A stretch of DNA of 64,000 nucleotides from contig JAKOXK010000017.1 of assembly GCA_029781035.1 (NCBI GenBank), forward strand, positions 1 to 64,000. The letters are read 5' to 3'. This DNA comes from Armatimonadota bacterium (GTDB taxonomy: Bacteria > Armatimonadota > Fimbriimonadia > Fimbriimonadales > Fimbriimonadaceae). Positions 42,870-51,458 of this stretch are shown one piece after another. Position 1 is the stretch's first letter, and each line of letters begins with the position of its first letter. A program made the position numbers and the translations under genes. The notes beneath the pieces are model-generated. The model ran no database searches and was not told where the DNA came from. It saw only the letters and a program-made list of their open reading frames with translations.

Positions 42870-43742
42870 GTGTTCATAGGTTTTGTCTGGCTAGTACTGT
42901 GCTCCATCCTAGCTTGGGCGGTTTGCGCCCGGGCTTGGCGCTCTCGCGGCAATACGTGGGCCGAGATTGGGGTCACTCTCGTGGGCCTTACTGCCATCCT
43001 TTGTGCATGCAACTGGAAGGTCGAGACCGACGCGACGAGGCAGCGCCGGCTTGTCCAGAACTCCCTCTTGGGATACGCGCGGAAGATGGCTCAGCGAACC
43101 TCGTTCATGGGGCATTACAGGCTGCCGACTGGCGCACCAGCCGACAATCCGGTCTACCAGCGTCTGCTCGAAGCCCAGCGGCGGTGGCTCCGATCCTATC
43201 CCGACGCGGCTTCCGTCTACACCGTGCGGCCGAACGATCACGGCGGTCTGACCTTCGTGGTCTGCGCGGAAGCCGACCTTGACCAGAACGGCAAGATCGA
43301 AGGTGACCGTGAGCTGTTAGTCCCCAACGGAGAAGACTACGACGACTTCTCACCCGAGTTCCGTCAAGCGCTCAAGGAAGGTGTTGGCTTCTCAAAGGAG
43401 CCATCGACCGACAAGTGGGGCACATGGATCACAGCCGCGGCTGCCGTGAGAGATCTGCAGGGCCATGTCGACGCCATTTTGGGAGTGGATTTTCCAGCGG
43501 AGACTTGGATCGCCTCCCAACAAGGGGCCCGTGCTGCCGACACGTGCGCATCGGTGTTCTTCGTGCTGCTCTACTTGGTGATGTGTTCTGGGCTGCTCCA
43601 ACACTTCAGCCGACGGCGGATCAGTTCCATGGCGGGCCAGGATGCCAGAACAGCGCTACGGATCGCCGACCAGACGATGGAGGTCGCAGAACTGTGGGCG
43701 ATCGAAGCAGAAACAGAACCCAGTCAGACAGACGCGGCTTAG
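42870..43742 (+). CDS. Membrane PDC/Cache-like sensor without output domain
   Basis: 290 residues from a GTG start. Two membrane helices lie at the N-terminus and one near 230-250, and the intervening region resembles the extracellular sensor of signalling kinases and cyclases: 'YTVRPNDHGGLTFVVCAEADLDQNGK', 'TDKWGTWITAAAAVRDLQGHVDAILGVDF'. After the last helix only ~40 residues remain and no kinase, GGDEF or methyl-accepting domain follows. It may pair with a partner in the membrane. The stop interlocks with the anti-sigma gene (TTAG at 43739-43742). Confidence 0.7.
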   Translation: MFIGFVWLVLCSILAWAVCARAWRSRGNTWAEIGVTLVGLTAILCACNWKVETDATRQRRLVQNSLLGYARKMAQRTSFMGHYRLPTGAPADNPVYQRLLEAQRRWLRSYPDAASVYTVRPNDHGGLTFVVCAEADLDQNGKIEGDRELLVPNGEDYDDFSPEFRQALKEGVGFSKEPSTDKWGTWITAAAAVRDLQGHVDAILGVDFPAETWIASQQGARAADTCASVFFVLLYLVMCSGLLQHFSRRRISSMAGQDARTALRIADQTMEVAELWAIEAETEPSQTDAA

Positions 43743-44458
43743 TGAGACCGAACGGCGTCGCTCATCTGAATCAGTTCTGACCGGTCCCGCGGTGCCACGA
43801 TCAGGAACAGCTTGCCGGAGTTGGCCCAACTCACCGCCGGCCATCCGTTGATCCGACCGCACAGGTAGCCAGAGTCAGGCTGCTCGATGCCCTCAATCGC
43901 GTTGGTTCCGAGGATCACGAACAGGTAGAACGCTCCTTTCCCATCATCGAGAAGGAAACGGGCGGCGCGGCGGCCGTCGACGTTCCCCGTCGCGACTTCG
44001 AGCACGCGCGCCATGTCCCGCACCTGTTCAGCGGGCGCTCCAAAGGAGCGCCCGACTTGATCCAGGGCCTGTCCGGGCTGAAGCGGTGTCAAACCGTTGA
44101 AGAGCCCTGCCATGTGGGCGTTCGAGAGCGGACGGCTCATTCCCATCTGATTGAACAGGGCGGCCACCAGGATAGGGGCCAGGAAGGCGAGGCAGAAAGC
44201 CCAGGCATACTTGCCGACGAAAGTCTCTACGCCACGGGACTTGTCGATCGCCGCAAGCCTGGCCCGACAGGTCTGCCAAAGCTCTGGGTTCTCGACCGGT
44301 GGCAGCTTCTCACGGAGCGTCGACTTGATGTAGAGGGCCCACTGGTGCTCGGCTGAAGCACTCGCATCCGTCGCCACGGCTGACTGAGCCTCTCGGAGTT
44401 CCTCGCCTTCGAGTTCTCCATCGGCCAGGGCGTTTGCCTTTTCAATCCAGTCGCTCAT
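43739..44458 (-). CDS. Anti-sigma factor-like membrane protein
   Basis: 239 residues. The N-terminal ~70 (SDWIEKANALADGELEGEELREAQ) has the short acidic helical start of ECF anti-sigma factors, but the zinc HxxxCxxC motif is absent. One membrane helix (YAWAFCLAFLAPILVAALF, about residue 85-105) leads to a periplasmic domain. It overlaps the end of the ECF sigma gene by 17 nt, the usual arrangement for a sigma and its inhibitor. Confidence 0.82.
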   Translation of the reverse strand: MSDWIEKANALADGELEGEELREAQSAVATDASASAEHQWALYIKSTLREKLPPVENPELWQTCRARLAAIDKSRGVETFVGKYAWAFCLAFLAPILVAALFNQMGMSRPLSNAHMAGLFNGLTPLQPGQALDQVGRSFGAPAEQVRDMARVLEVATGNVDGRRAARFLLDDGKGAFYLFVILGTNAIEGIEQPDSGYLCGRINGWPAVSWANSGKLFLIVAPRDRSELIQMSDAVRSH

Positions 44459-45008
44459 TTCTCAGATATCCCTGTTCTCGCGCAAAACTTTCCAGTTCTC
44501 TTCGAAGGATCGCACGCCCCCGGGCGATTCGCGACCGTACTGTGCCCACTGGCACGTCGGTCGCTTGCGCGATCTCTTCGTAGCTCAGGCCTTCCAGGTC
44601 GGAGAGGATCACCGCAGCCCGGAACACGTCCGGTACCTTGCCCAGTGCCTCTTCGACCTCCGCACCGAGCAGTCCATCAAAGACCAACCGGTCTGGGGCC
44701 TCGTCCGCCGGGGCGACCGGCTCGGCAGAAAGCTCGTCGTCAAGAGAGCTGTTCAAGCCTTCGCGTTGTCGCTTCCGGTACTTGTTGATGTAGAGGTTCG
44801 TCAGGATGCGCAGCATCCACGCCTTGAAGTTACGACCGTCAAAACGGTCGAACGCCTCATAGGCGCGCACCAGCGCTTCCTGTGCGAGGTCGCTGGCCTC
44901 CTCCCTGTCTCGGGTCAGGCGTAACGCCGTGCCGAAGAGCGAGGAAAAGACCTGCTCCGCCATCCGCTCGAAGCGCTCCCTTCGGGCGTCGGCCCGTTTG
45001 AAGAGCAT
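44442..45008 (-). CDS. ECF RNA polymerase sigma factor
   Basis: The ATG at 45008 (MLFKRADARRERF) is the better fit of two close starts. 188 residues. Region 2 shows SDLAQEALVRAYEAFDRFDG with FKAWMLRILTNLYINKYRKR, and region 4 shows LEGLSYEEIAQATDVPVGTVRSRIARGRAILR; no region 3 or 1. ECF factors are held by membrane anti-sigma factors and released by envelope signals. The target promoters are not evident. Confidence 0.93.
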   Translation of the reverse strand: MLFKRADARRERFERMAEQVFSSLFGTALRLTRDREEASDLAQEALVRAYEAFDRFDGRNFKAWMLRILTNLYINKYRKRQREGLNSSLDDELSAEPVAPADEAPDRLVFDGLLGAEVEEALGKVPDVFRAAVILSDLEGLSYEEIAQATDVPVGTVRSRIARGRAILRRELESFAREQGYLRNERLD

Positions 45009-45215
45009 TGCGCGGATGGTACCTCTCGGCACCTTCTAACAGAAGGCGGAGGGCCGTGGTTCCCGGTTCTTCGGTTTCTAGGAAAGTTGCCGGGTGTCTT
45101 TGCAAGGCAACCCACCACCGCCCCAGGCGTGAACGCTGCCGGTGCCCAGGGTCTTTGACCTCGTGATCGAGCCCCAGGTTGCCTCGCTGTCCGAAGCGCC
45201 AGTGGCAACCGAAGA

Positions 45216-46616
45216 CTACCGGGTCTTGCCCTGATCCAGGTTCACCATGGTGCCCATGAGCGTCTTCTCAGCACCGCCGGTGTCGCCGCGCTGAATGGCC
45301 TGAATGGCCAGCGTGACTTCCTGAGCGTCCTGAGTCCGTCCTTGCGACAGCAACAAAGCTTGCGTCTTCTGAAGGTCGGAAAGGGCCGCCGCCGAGGTGA
45401 TCTGCTGTGTCTTGAGCCCCATGATCGTCTTTTCCACGACCCGGCTCGCCGCGCTCACTTGGGCAGCGGCAGCCACACGAGGATCGACGGCCACGGAGTA
45501 CCGGGCTGCGTCGGACGTGAACTCCATGACGAAGTCGAGGTCGACGACCCGGGCGACACCGCTCGCGTCTTGGTAGGAGAGCTTGCCACCCGCCACTCGA
45601 TAGTGGCCCAGCGGGTGGTTGGGGAAGTCAAAGTCGAAAACAATGGCCATTACGGCACCGCGTTCCAAGTCGGCCAGGTCAAGGCTGAAGTCTCGGGAAT
45701 CCGGTGGAACCGAGTGGCCAGTGACCCCGCGCAGATTGACCCAACGCGAGAGTTTGAGCGACAGCTTGAGGTGCATGGCGCTCACCGTCATCAGCTTCTG
45801 AAGCTCAGTCCTGAAGATCTCGGGGATCAGTTGTGGCTGCGGGATGTAGTAGTAGTTCCCGCCGGCCTTTTTGGCCATTGAGGCGAGAAGCTCTTCGTTG
45901 TACTCCGGCCCAAACCCGAGAAACGTGCAAGTGACGCCTCGGGCCTTAATGTCGCCCGCATGGTTCACAAGGCTGTTGAAATCCTTGATGCCGGCCGTCG
46001 GCTCGCCATCGGTCAGAACGACCATCCGGGTGGCCCGACCGCTCTCTCCGTGCATCGCCAGTTGGTGGGCTGCGAGTTGGATACCGTCGTACAGGTTCGT
46101 CGTGTAGCCAGGAGTGAGTTGGGCGATCCCGTCCTTGACCGCTTGTCGGTTGGTGACCCGCTGCGGCGGCATCAGCACTTCGACGGTCTCGTCGAACACA
46201 ACGATACTCAGGACGTCGTCCGGCCCCAGCAAGTCCACAACGAATCCACACGCTTGCTTGGCGTACTCCAACGGAGGGCCCTCCATTGAACCCGACCGGT
46301 CGATCACGAGGCACAGGTTCAAGGGAGTCCGGGGACCTGACACAGCAAGCCCAGGCAGACTGGGATCCTGTGGGGCTGTGATTTCGAGCAGGAACTGCTC
46401 GCGAGCCGGGCCGTTTGCCATGGTGGCGGCGCGGCTAGGAGTCAACACGACTCCGAGTTCCTGGGAAGGCGGCGCCCAAGCCGTGGTCCGGTTCGGGTCT
46501 CCTACTGCCGGAGCCGAGGGCATCGCCTGCGTCCGGTTATCGACGGGCCCACCACCGATCACGGTCTTGTTCGGGTCGAAACCAGTCAAAACGGTCTTGT
46601 TCGGATCCTGCTGCAT
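45216..46616 (-). CDS. VWA domain protein with repeated DPN[KR]T motifs
   Basis: 466 residues, no signal peptide. The N-terminal tail carries DPNKTV twice (Thr 8, 18), NRTQAM (Thr 29) and DPNRTTAW (Thr 44). The VWA domain follows, with the MIDAS start DRSGSM (residues 106-111) and VVLTDGEPTAG, then a beta-rich segment of the vault/inter-alpha-inhibitor type. The C-terminal region has EKTIMG and EKTLMG. Threonines followed at +3 by bulky residues are typical FHA ligands when phosphorylated. It is last in a run with two FHA proteins. Confidence 0.88.
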   Translation of the reverse strand: MQQDPNKTVLTGFDPNKTVIGGGPVDNRTQAMPSAPAVGDPNRTTAWAPPSQELGVVLTPSRAATMANGPAREQFLLEITAPQDPSLPGLAVSGPRTPLNLCLVIDRSGSMEGPPLEYAKQACGFVVDLLGPDDVLSIVVFDETVEVLMPPQRVTNRQAVKDGIAQLTPGYTTNLYDGIQLAAHQLAMHGESGRATRMVVLTDGEPTAGIKDFNSLVNHAGDIKARGVTCTFLGFGPEYNEELLASMAKKAGGNYYYIPQPQLIPEIFRTELQKLMTVSAMHLKLSLKLSRWVNLRGVTGHSVPPDSRDFSLDLADLERGAVMAIVFDFDFPNHPLGHYRVAGGKLSYQDASGVARVVDLDFVMEFTSDAARYSVAVDPRVAAAAQVSAASRVVEKTIMGLKTQQITSAAALSDLQKTQALLLSQGRTQDAQEVTLAIQAIQRGDTGGAEKTLMGTMVNLDQGKTR

Positions 46617-46684
46617 GGCTCTACCTTATCTAACTTTGGCAAAAGTCTGGTCAACTAGACGGGTTACGGGACAAAAACGGTCGT

Positions 46685-48145
46685 TCACTCGACCCGAAAC
46701 TGGGTCGACCCCACCGTCACGACGTCTCCTTGCCTTACTGTCGCTGATTGTATCCGCTGACCGTTGACGTACGTACCGTTCGTGCTCCCCAGGTCTGTGA
46801 CTTGCAGTCCGCCAGGGCCGGGGGCCACGTTCGCATGGCGTCGCGATGCTTGAGCGTCGTACGACAGAGTGACTCCCGGCGACTCGCGCCCGATGTCGAT
46901 CGGGCCGCCAACGGGAATCCTCTGACCTGTCATCGGCCCGGTCATCACCACAAGGGCACTTCCCGTCATTGGAGCCGCAACCGGCTGTTGAACTACAGGA
47001 GGCTGATAGGCCATGGTTTGGTTCGCCACCGGTGCCTGGCCGGGATAGGCCATCGTTTGGTTCGCTCCGGTAGGTGCCTGATACGCAGCCGTTTGATTGG
47101 CTGGCGGCGCATAAGTGCCAGGCATCGGAGCTTGTTGCGGCACGAACGGTTGCGGAGCAGGCGCCTGCGCACCCGCCTGCATTGGCGCCCCGCCAACGGG
47201 GATAGCCTTCGCCCGTCCTTCGCCTTGGCTGGCTCCTCCCGCGCGCATCATGAACTGGAAGTTCAGCGAGCCGATCTGGATCGTGTCGCCACTTGAGAGG
47301 ATGGCTTGCGGAACCCGAACCCCGTTGTGGCCGATACCAATGGGCGAGCCAGGGTCTTGGAGGATGTACTGACGGCCCTGCTTCACAATGACGGCCGCGA
47401 GAGCCGGGATCGAAGGGTCGCCGAACAGGGGGACGTGCGCCCGCTCGTCCCTTCCGATAAGCGTCTGCAGATTGTCGATTGGCCACTCCTTGCCTTCGTT
47501 GCGTCCGAGGACCAAGCGAAGCCACGCGCGCCTCGTCGCGAGATCAACTAAGGCTGTGAAGAGCCCGACGAGCAGTCCGAGGCCGGTGTCCATGATTGCT
47601 CTTCCAGGCGCACCGATCTCATGGATCCCGGGATTGCCTCCGATCGTAGTCAATCCGCTCAGGGCGAGCGAAACCTGATCGAACATCGCACCGGTGACGA
47701 ACCCCGCAATGGCTCCCCCCAAGGCCCCGGACATCATCCCGCGTTTCGAGCGTTGGGACGCACCAACTCCGGCACCCAGGGCGAGGCCCCAAGGGGTGAA
47801 CGCGACGGTGCGGGCAACGATCGTGTTGACGTGGGCGAGTGAGACGAAGAACCCGCCGGCGATGAGGTGGCCGAACGATGAACCGATGGTTCCAAAGAGG
47901 ACACCGATAGCGATCGAGAAGCCGATGTTGCGCTTACCGCCTCGCTCCATTCCGTTGAACAAGCCAGCCGCCAGGCCTATCAAGGCACCCAAAATCAAGA
48001 CGGCGACAGATTCGACTTGCGCCCACCGGTCGTCCATGAGGACGCCTGCTTGGTTGACCTGCTTGGGATAGAACGGTTCGCAGAGGAGCCAGGCCAAAGC
48101 TCCGGCAATGCCACAAACCAGGGCTTTTGAAAGTGCTCGGCCCAT
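46685..48145 (-). CDS. Membrane protein with two FHA domains and NQTxAY repeats
   Basis: 486 residues. A Gly-rich multi-helix membrane region fills the first ~200, followed by a degenerate FHA-like fold at about 222-300 (TLIGRDERAHVPLFGDPSI). A Pro/Gln/Ala linker then carries NQTAAY and two NQTMAY repeats (about 350-378), before a canonical C-terminal FHA (IDIGRESPGV, SRRHANV, DLGSTNGTYVNG). The repeats share the N[KRQ]T core with the VWA protein. The start directly abuts the preceding FHA gene stop. Function unknown. Confidence 0.85.
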   Translation of the reverse strand: MGRALSKALVCGIAGALAWLLCEPFYPKQVNQAGVLMDDRWAQVESVAVLILGALIGLAAGLFNGMERGGKRNIGFSIAIGVLFGTIGSSFGHLIAGGFFVSLAHVNTIVARTVAFTPWGLALGAGVGASQRSKRGMMSGALGGAIAGFVTGAMFDQVSLALSGLTTIGGNPGIHEIGAPGRAIMDTGLGLLVGLFTALVDLATRRAWLRLVLGRNEGKEWPIDNLQTLIGRDERAHVPLFGDPSIPALAAVIVKQGRQYILQDPGSPIGIGHNGVRVPQAILSSGDTIQIGSLNFQFMMRAGGASQGEGRAKAIPVGGAPMQAGAQAPAPQPFVPQQAPMPGTYAPPANQTAAYQAPTGANQTMAYPGQAPVANQTMAYQPPVVQQPVAAPMTGSALVVMTGPMTGQRIPVGGPIDIGRESPGVTLSYDAQASRRHANVAPGPGGLQVTDLGSTNGTYVNGQRIQSATVRQGDVVTVGSTQFRVE

Positions 48146-49411
48146 TTAGACCTCATATCGGAACGCGATGGCTCCGAACTGGATAGCGTCCCCGGGATTT
48201 AGGACGACGCTTCCTGAAATCTTCGCGCCGTTCACAAACGTGCCGTTCGTACTGCCCGTGTCCGTCAGCGTTACTGAGTCGCCCGCTCGATCCAGTCGCG
48301 CATGGTTCCTCGATACGGATGATTCTCCTGGAAGCGAGACTTCCAGGCCCGACTCACGGCCGACCGTACTCGCCCCCTCCATCAATAGGACGACCGAGCC
48401 ATCCGACTTGACGAGGCGGGGATTCGCGACCGCCGTCGCGCTGAACGTTGGCGCTGCCACGGGTGTCACCGCTGCTGACGGGGTGGTGTCACCCAGGTTT
48501 ATGGGCTTGAGGGGCTGGGGCTGGGCGGGAACCGGAGGGAGGTTTCCGTCCGGAGGTGGCTCTGGTGCGCCAATCCCAAGCTTCTTGAGCCCCTGCTCGA
48601 CTTGAGCTTGGTTGTTCTGGACGTACCGGTAGATGACGTAACCAAGCGCACCGATGACGGCGACGCCGACGGCCATGTTGATGATGGTCGCGATCGGGTT
48701 CGGCGCAGGTTCTGGCTTCTCCTTGGGCGCGGATGTCTCGGGCGACCCTTTCGCACCTTCCTCAGCCTTGGACGTCTTCCCGGTGTCTGAAGAAGTGGCC
48801 GTAGGAGGCACGACGGTTTCGACCTTTTCAGCGATCGTGATCGTCTTGGTCGCAGGCTCCCCTGCACCAAGTTTGATGGCGAAAGTCTGTGGGGGAGTAC
48901 TGTGGTTCTCGTTCCCCACCTTGTACTGAACCGAGACCTCGACCTGTCCCGGAGTCAGGCAGTAGACCGATCCCATGCCTTGGTCCGAGGGTCCGATCAG
49001 TGCCGTCCGGCTCTCACTGCCCGTCTTAGCGTTGACGAGCGCGCTCGAGACAGCTTTGCCGTCCGACTGGACCAGGAACTTCATCGAGTAAACGTACTTG
49101 TCGTCGGAGGGCGCGACCTTCCATTCGCCGGTCTTGAGCGCCGCATCCACGGCTCTCGCGGCGACGTTTCCTGTCTTCTTGTCGTGGACAAAGAGGCTCT
49201 GTCCTGCCCCACTGGCGGGCACATCGACCGTGATCGACACACCCGAGGCCGACGCTGGCGACTTGATCACCTCAGGTGTGGCCGTCGGTCCGACCCAAAC
49301 CTCACGTTCCCCTTCTGCCGGGAAGACGATCTTTACGGGCTTGGTCGCTTGCCCCCAGGCCACGTTCGCCGTGAGGAAGGCGACCAGCACGAAACTCCCA
49401 ATCGTTCTCAC
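48146..49411 (-). CDS. Exported single-pass protein with cytoplasmic FHA domain
   Basis: 421 residues. A signal peptide (MRTIGSFVLVAFLTANVAWG), an extracytoplasmic beta-rich domain of about 170 residues, and a Pro/Lys/Glu/Ser linker are followed by one membrane helix (about 240-262, IINMAVGVAVIGALGYVIYR). A Pro-rich cytoplasmic linker leads to a canonical C-terminal FHA (STVGRESGLEV, SRNHARL, DTGSTNGTFVNG). This topology could carry an outside signal to phosphothreonine partners inside. It overlaps the Nnr gene by 4 nt. Confidence 0.85.
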   Translation of the reverse strand: MRTIGSFVLVAFLTANVAWGQATKPVKIVFPAEGEREVWVGPTATPEVIKSPASASGVSITVDVPASGAGQSLFVHDKKTGNVAARAVDAALKTGEWKVAPSDDKYVYSMKFLVQSDGKAVSSALVNAKTGSESRTALIGPSDQGMGSVYCLTPGQVEVSVQYKVGNENHSTPPQTFAIKLGAGEPATKTITIAEKVETVVPPTATSSDTGKTSKAEEGAKGSPETSAPKEKPEPAPNPIATIINMAVGVAVIGALGYVIYRYVQNNQAQVEQGLKKLGIGAPEPPPDGNLPPVPAQPQPLKPINLGDTTPSAAVTPVAAPTFSATAVANPRLVKSDGSVVLLMEGASTVGRESGLEVSLPGESSVSRNHARLDRAGDSVTLTDTGSTNGTFVNGAKISGSVVLNPGDAIQFGAIAFRYEV

Positions 49412-50910
49412 TTCGATAGAATAGACCGCGCACGGGGCAGGAATTGCGCTAAGTCCGAGGCAGAAAAGCCGATTTCTCCCAACTCACCAGCGCAAAGGTC
49501 CCCGGCTAAGCCGTGCCAATACGTGCCGGCCACGGCCGCGAACGGGTCAGGAAGGAGCGAAGCGATGACTCCGGCAAGTACGTCGCCCATCCCGCCTGTC
49601 GCCATCCCGGGGTTACCAGTTGGATTCACCATAAGTGGCTCTTCGGGCAAGGAGGCGATGCTGTAGGCACCCTTGAGAACCACCGGACAACGGTACCGCT
49701 CGCGCAGTTCCCGGGCCGCACGGAAACGATCAGACTGGATGTACGCCGTGTCCGCGCCGAGAAGTCTCGCAGCTTCCCCAGGATGTGGCGTCAGCACGCA
49801 TTGCCCGTTCGGCAAGGCGACCCCGCCGGAGACGAGATTGAGGGCATCGGCGTCCACCACAGTCGGTACCCACCAGTCCCGCCACAGTGTTTCGAGGAGT
49901 CGGCGAACGCCAGGTCCGGGCGTCAGCCCCGGTCCGATCACGGCCGCGCTGAATTCCGCCTTCACGTCTTGGATCAAGTCGGCTGCGGCTGGATCGACCG
50001 TGCCATCGGCCTCGGGCAGAGGTAGGAAGATCGCCTCTGGGGCGCGGGAGGCGACAGCCTCGACGACGGGCTCGATGGCGGCGACCGTCACAAGCCCTGC
50101 TCCGGCCTTGAGGGCGCCAAGGGCTGCAAGGGATGCGGCACCTCGGTAGCGACGGGAGCCGGCCAAAACAAGGACGTGCCCGTTGCCGCCCTTGTGCGAG
50201 TCCATCTTTCGCCGGGGCAAGAGCATTTCGCTTGGCCCAACGAGTCTGGCGCTCCTGACCTCCTGGACAAGTCCTTCTGGAAAGCCGATGTCGGCGACCT
50301 CCCATTCGCCAGCCAGTTCGAGGCCTTGTCCCTGGAAGAGAAAGGGCTTGGGCAACCCGAAGGTGACGGTCCAATCTGCCTTGACGGCGGTCCCGAGCTC
50401 AGTCCCGGTGTCCGTCTCGACTCCAGAGGGGACATCGACCGACAAGACTTTCCAGCCGGACGAGCGGATCAGGTCGATCGCTTCAGCGACCAGCCCCTTG
50501 GGCTCACCTTTGACCCCCGTCCCCAAAACAGCATCGATGCAAAGGTCGAAACGCCATTGGCTCAGGTCCGCCAAGCCAGTGCCTTCGGTGCAGAAAACGG
50601 GTTGGAGGCCCACTTCCTCAAGTCGCTCCAGTTGCAGGGCCGGCAGACCGGTGAGGTCGTGCCGTGCCGCCAGCACCAAGGTCTTGACGGCGAACCCCTG
50701 CTGGTGCGCGAGCCGGGCGACAACAAGGCCATCCCCCCCGTTGTTCCCTTTTCCACACAAGACGATGATCGTCGAGCCCGGTCGGAGCAAGCTTTGAACC
50801 TTCGAGAAGACAGCCTGGCCGGCTCTCTCCATCAGTGACTCGACAGGTACGCCGAGTTCGTGTGCCCTCCGATCGAGTTCTCTTGTGTCTTCAGAGGTCG
50901 CGATCCACAT
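49408..50910 (-). CDS. nnr: Bifunctional NAD(P)HX epimerase/dehydratase
   Basis: The ATG at 50910 follows GGAGAGG; the longer ORF would begin at a TTG. 500 residues. The N-terminal epimerase domain (YjeF_N) has CGKGNNGGDGLVVARL and SVDVPSGVETDTG. The C-terminal dehydratase domain has HKGGNGHVLVLAGS, GALKAGAGLVTVA, VVDADALN, LTPHPGEAARLLG and the NPGMATGGMGDVLAG loop. The enzyme repairs hydrated NADH and NADPH. It heads the run with two FHA proteins. Confidence 0.95.
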   Translation of the reverse strand: MWIATSEDTRELDRRAHELGVPVESLMERAGQAVFSKVQSLLRPGSTIIVLCGKGNNGGDGLVVARLAHQQGFAVKTLVLAARHDLTGLPALQLERLEEVGLQPVFCTEGTGLADLSQWRFDLCIDAVLGTGVKGEPKGLVAEAIDLIRSSGWKVLSVDVPSGVETDTGTELGTAVKADWTVTFGLPKPFLFQGQGLELAGEWEVADIGFPEGLVQEVRSARLVGPSEMLLPRRKMDSHKGGNGHVLVLAGSRRYRGAASLAALGALKAGAGLVTVAAIEPVVEAVASRAPEAIFLPLPEADGTVDPAAADLIQDVKAEFSAAVIGPGLTPGPGVRRLLETLWRDWWVPTVVDADALNLVSGGVALPNGQCVLTPHPGEAARLLGADTAYIQSDRFRAARELRERYRCPVVLKGAYSIASLPEEPLMVNPTGNPGMATGGMGDVLAGVIASLLPDPFAAVAGTYWHGLAGDLCAGELGEIGFSASDLAQFLPRARSILSK

Positions 50911-51065
50911 GGGCCTCTCCAAGGTCGCTCACAGCATGGCCGGAAGTAGGACGTTTGGCGGAGAGAATACGACGAATTCACATCGAGATGGGCCACAGCG
51001 AAGCGCCCTCACGTCGATCCACCGCCCATACGAGTCACTTCGCGCCACGGTTCAACCCGCCAAGG

Positions 51066-51413
51066 CTACTCGTCCACCCTGGAGAAGTAGATGACCGTCA
51101 CCAAATGGGCGGGGGTGATGAACTCGCCGTAGATTCGGGTCAAGAGGGCAATGACGTCGTCTTCCGACCGTAGCTCTGGATTCTCCCGTTCGATGTCGCG
51201 GGGCGAGAGGTCACTGATGGGCTTTACGTCAACCCGGTCGAGTATTGCCGCGTATAATTTCTGACGCCTCCCAAACCGTGGTCCGACCGTGATCCAAACC
51301 ACCATCCCTGTCTTGTACTTTTCCGCCTTGTCACCGAGCCGGATAGTAGCGGTTTTGCGATTCTTAGTGAGGAGATCCTCATAGAGCTCCGAGTAGAAAT
51401 TAAGGGCGTACAT
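51066..51413 (-). CDS. ASCH domain protein
   Basis: 115 residues with the ASCH/PUA-like core: KTATIRLGDKAEKYKTGMVVWITVG, a strand-rich centre (LYAAILDRVDVKPISDL) and an end VTVIYFSRV. ASCH domains are thought to bind RNA, and some hydrolyse modified nucleosides. It is divergent from the first alpha/beta hydrolase gene, with about 45 nt between starts. Confidence 0.8.
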   Translation of the reverse strand: MYALNFYSELYEDLLTKNRKTATIRLGDKAEKYKTGMVVWITVGPRFGRRQKLYAAILDRVDVKPISDLSPRDIERENPELRSEDDVIALLTRIYGEFITPAHLVTVIYFSRVDE

Positions 51414-51458
51414 GTCCGGCGGTCTGGTATTTTATCCTAAGCAGGTCTCTCCAAGCTG

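Noticed and set aside
45009-45215. GC-rich inverted-repeat region before the ECF sigma gene
   Set aside because: It was checked against c-di-GMP, SAM and c-di-AMP aptamer cores without a match; ordinary upstream region is enough.
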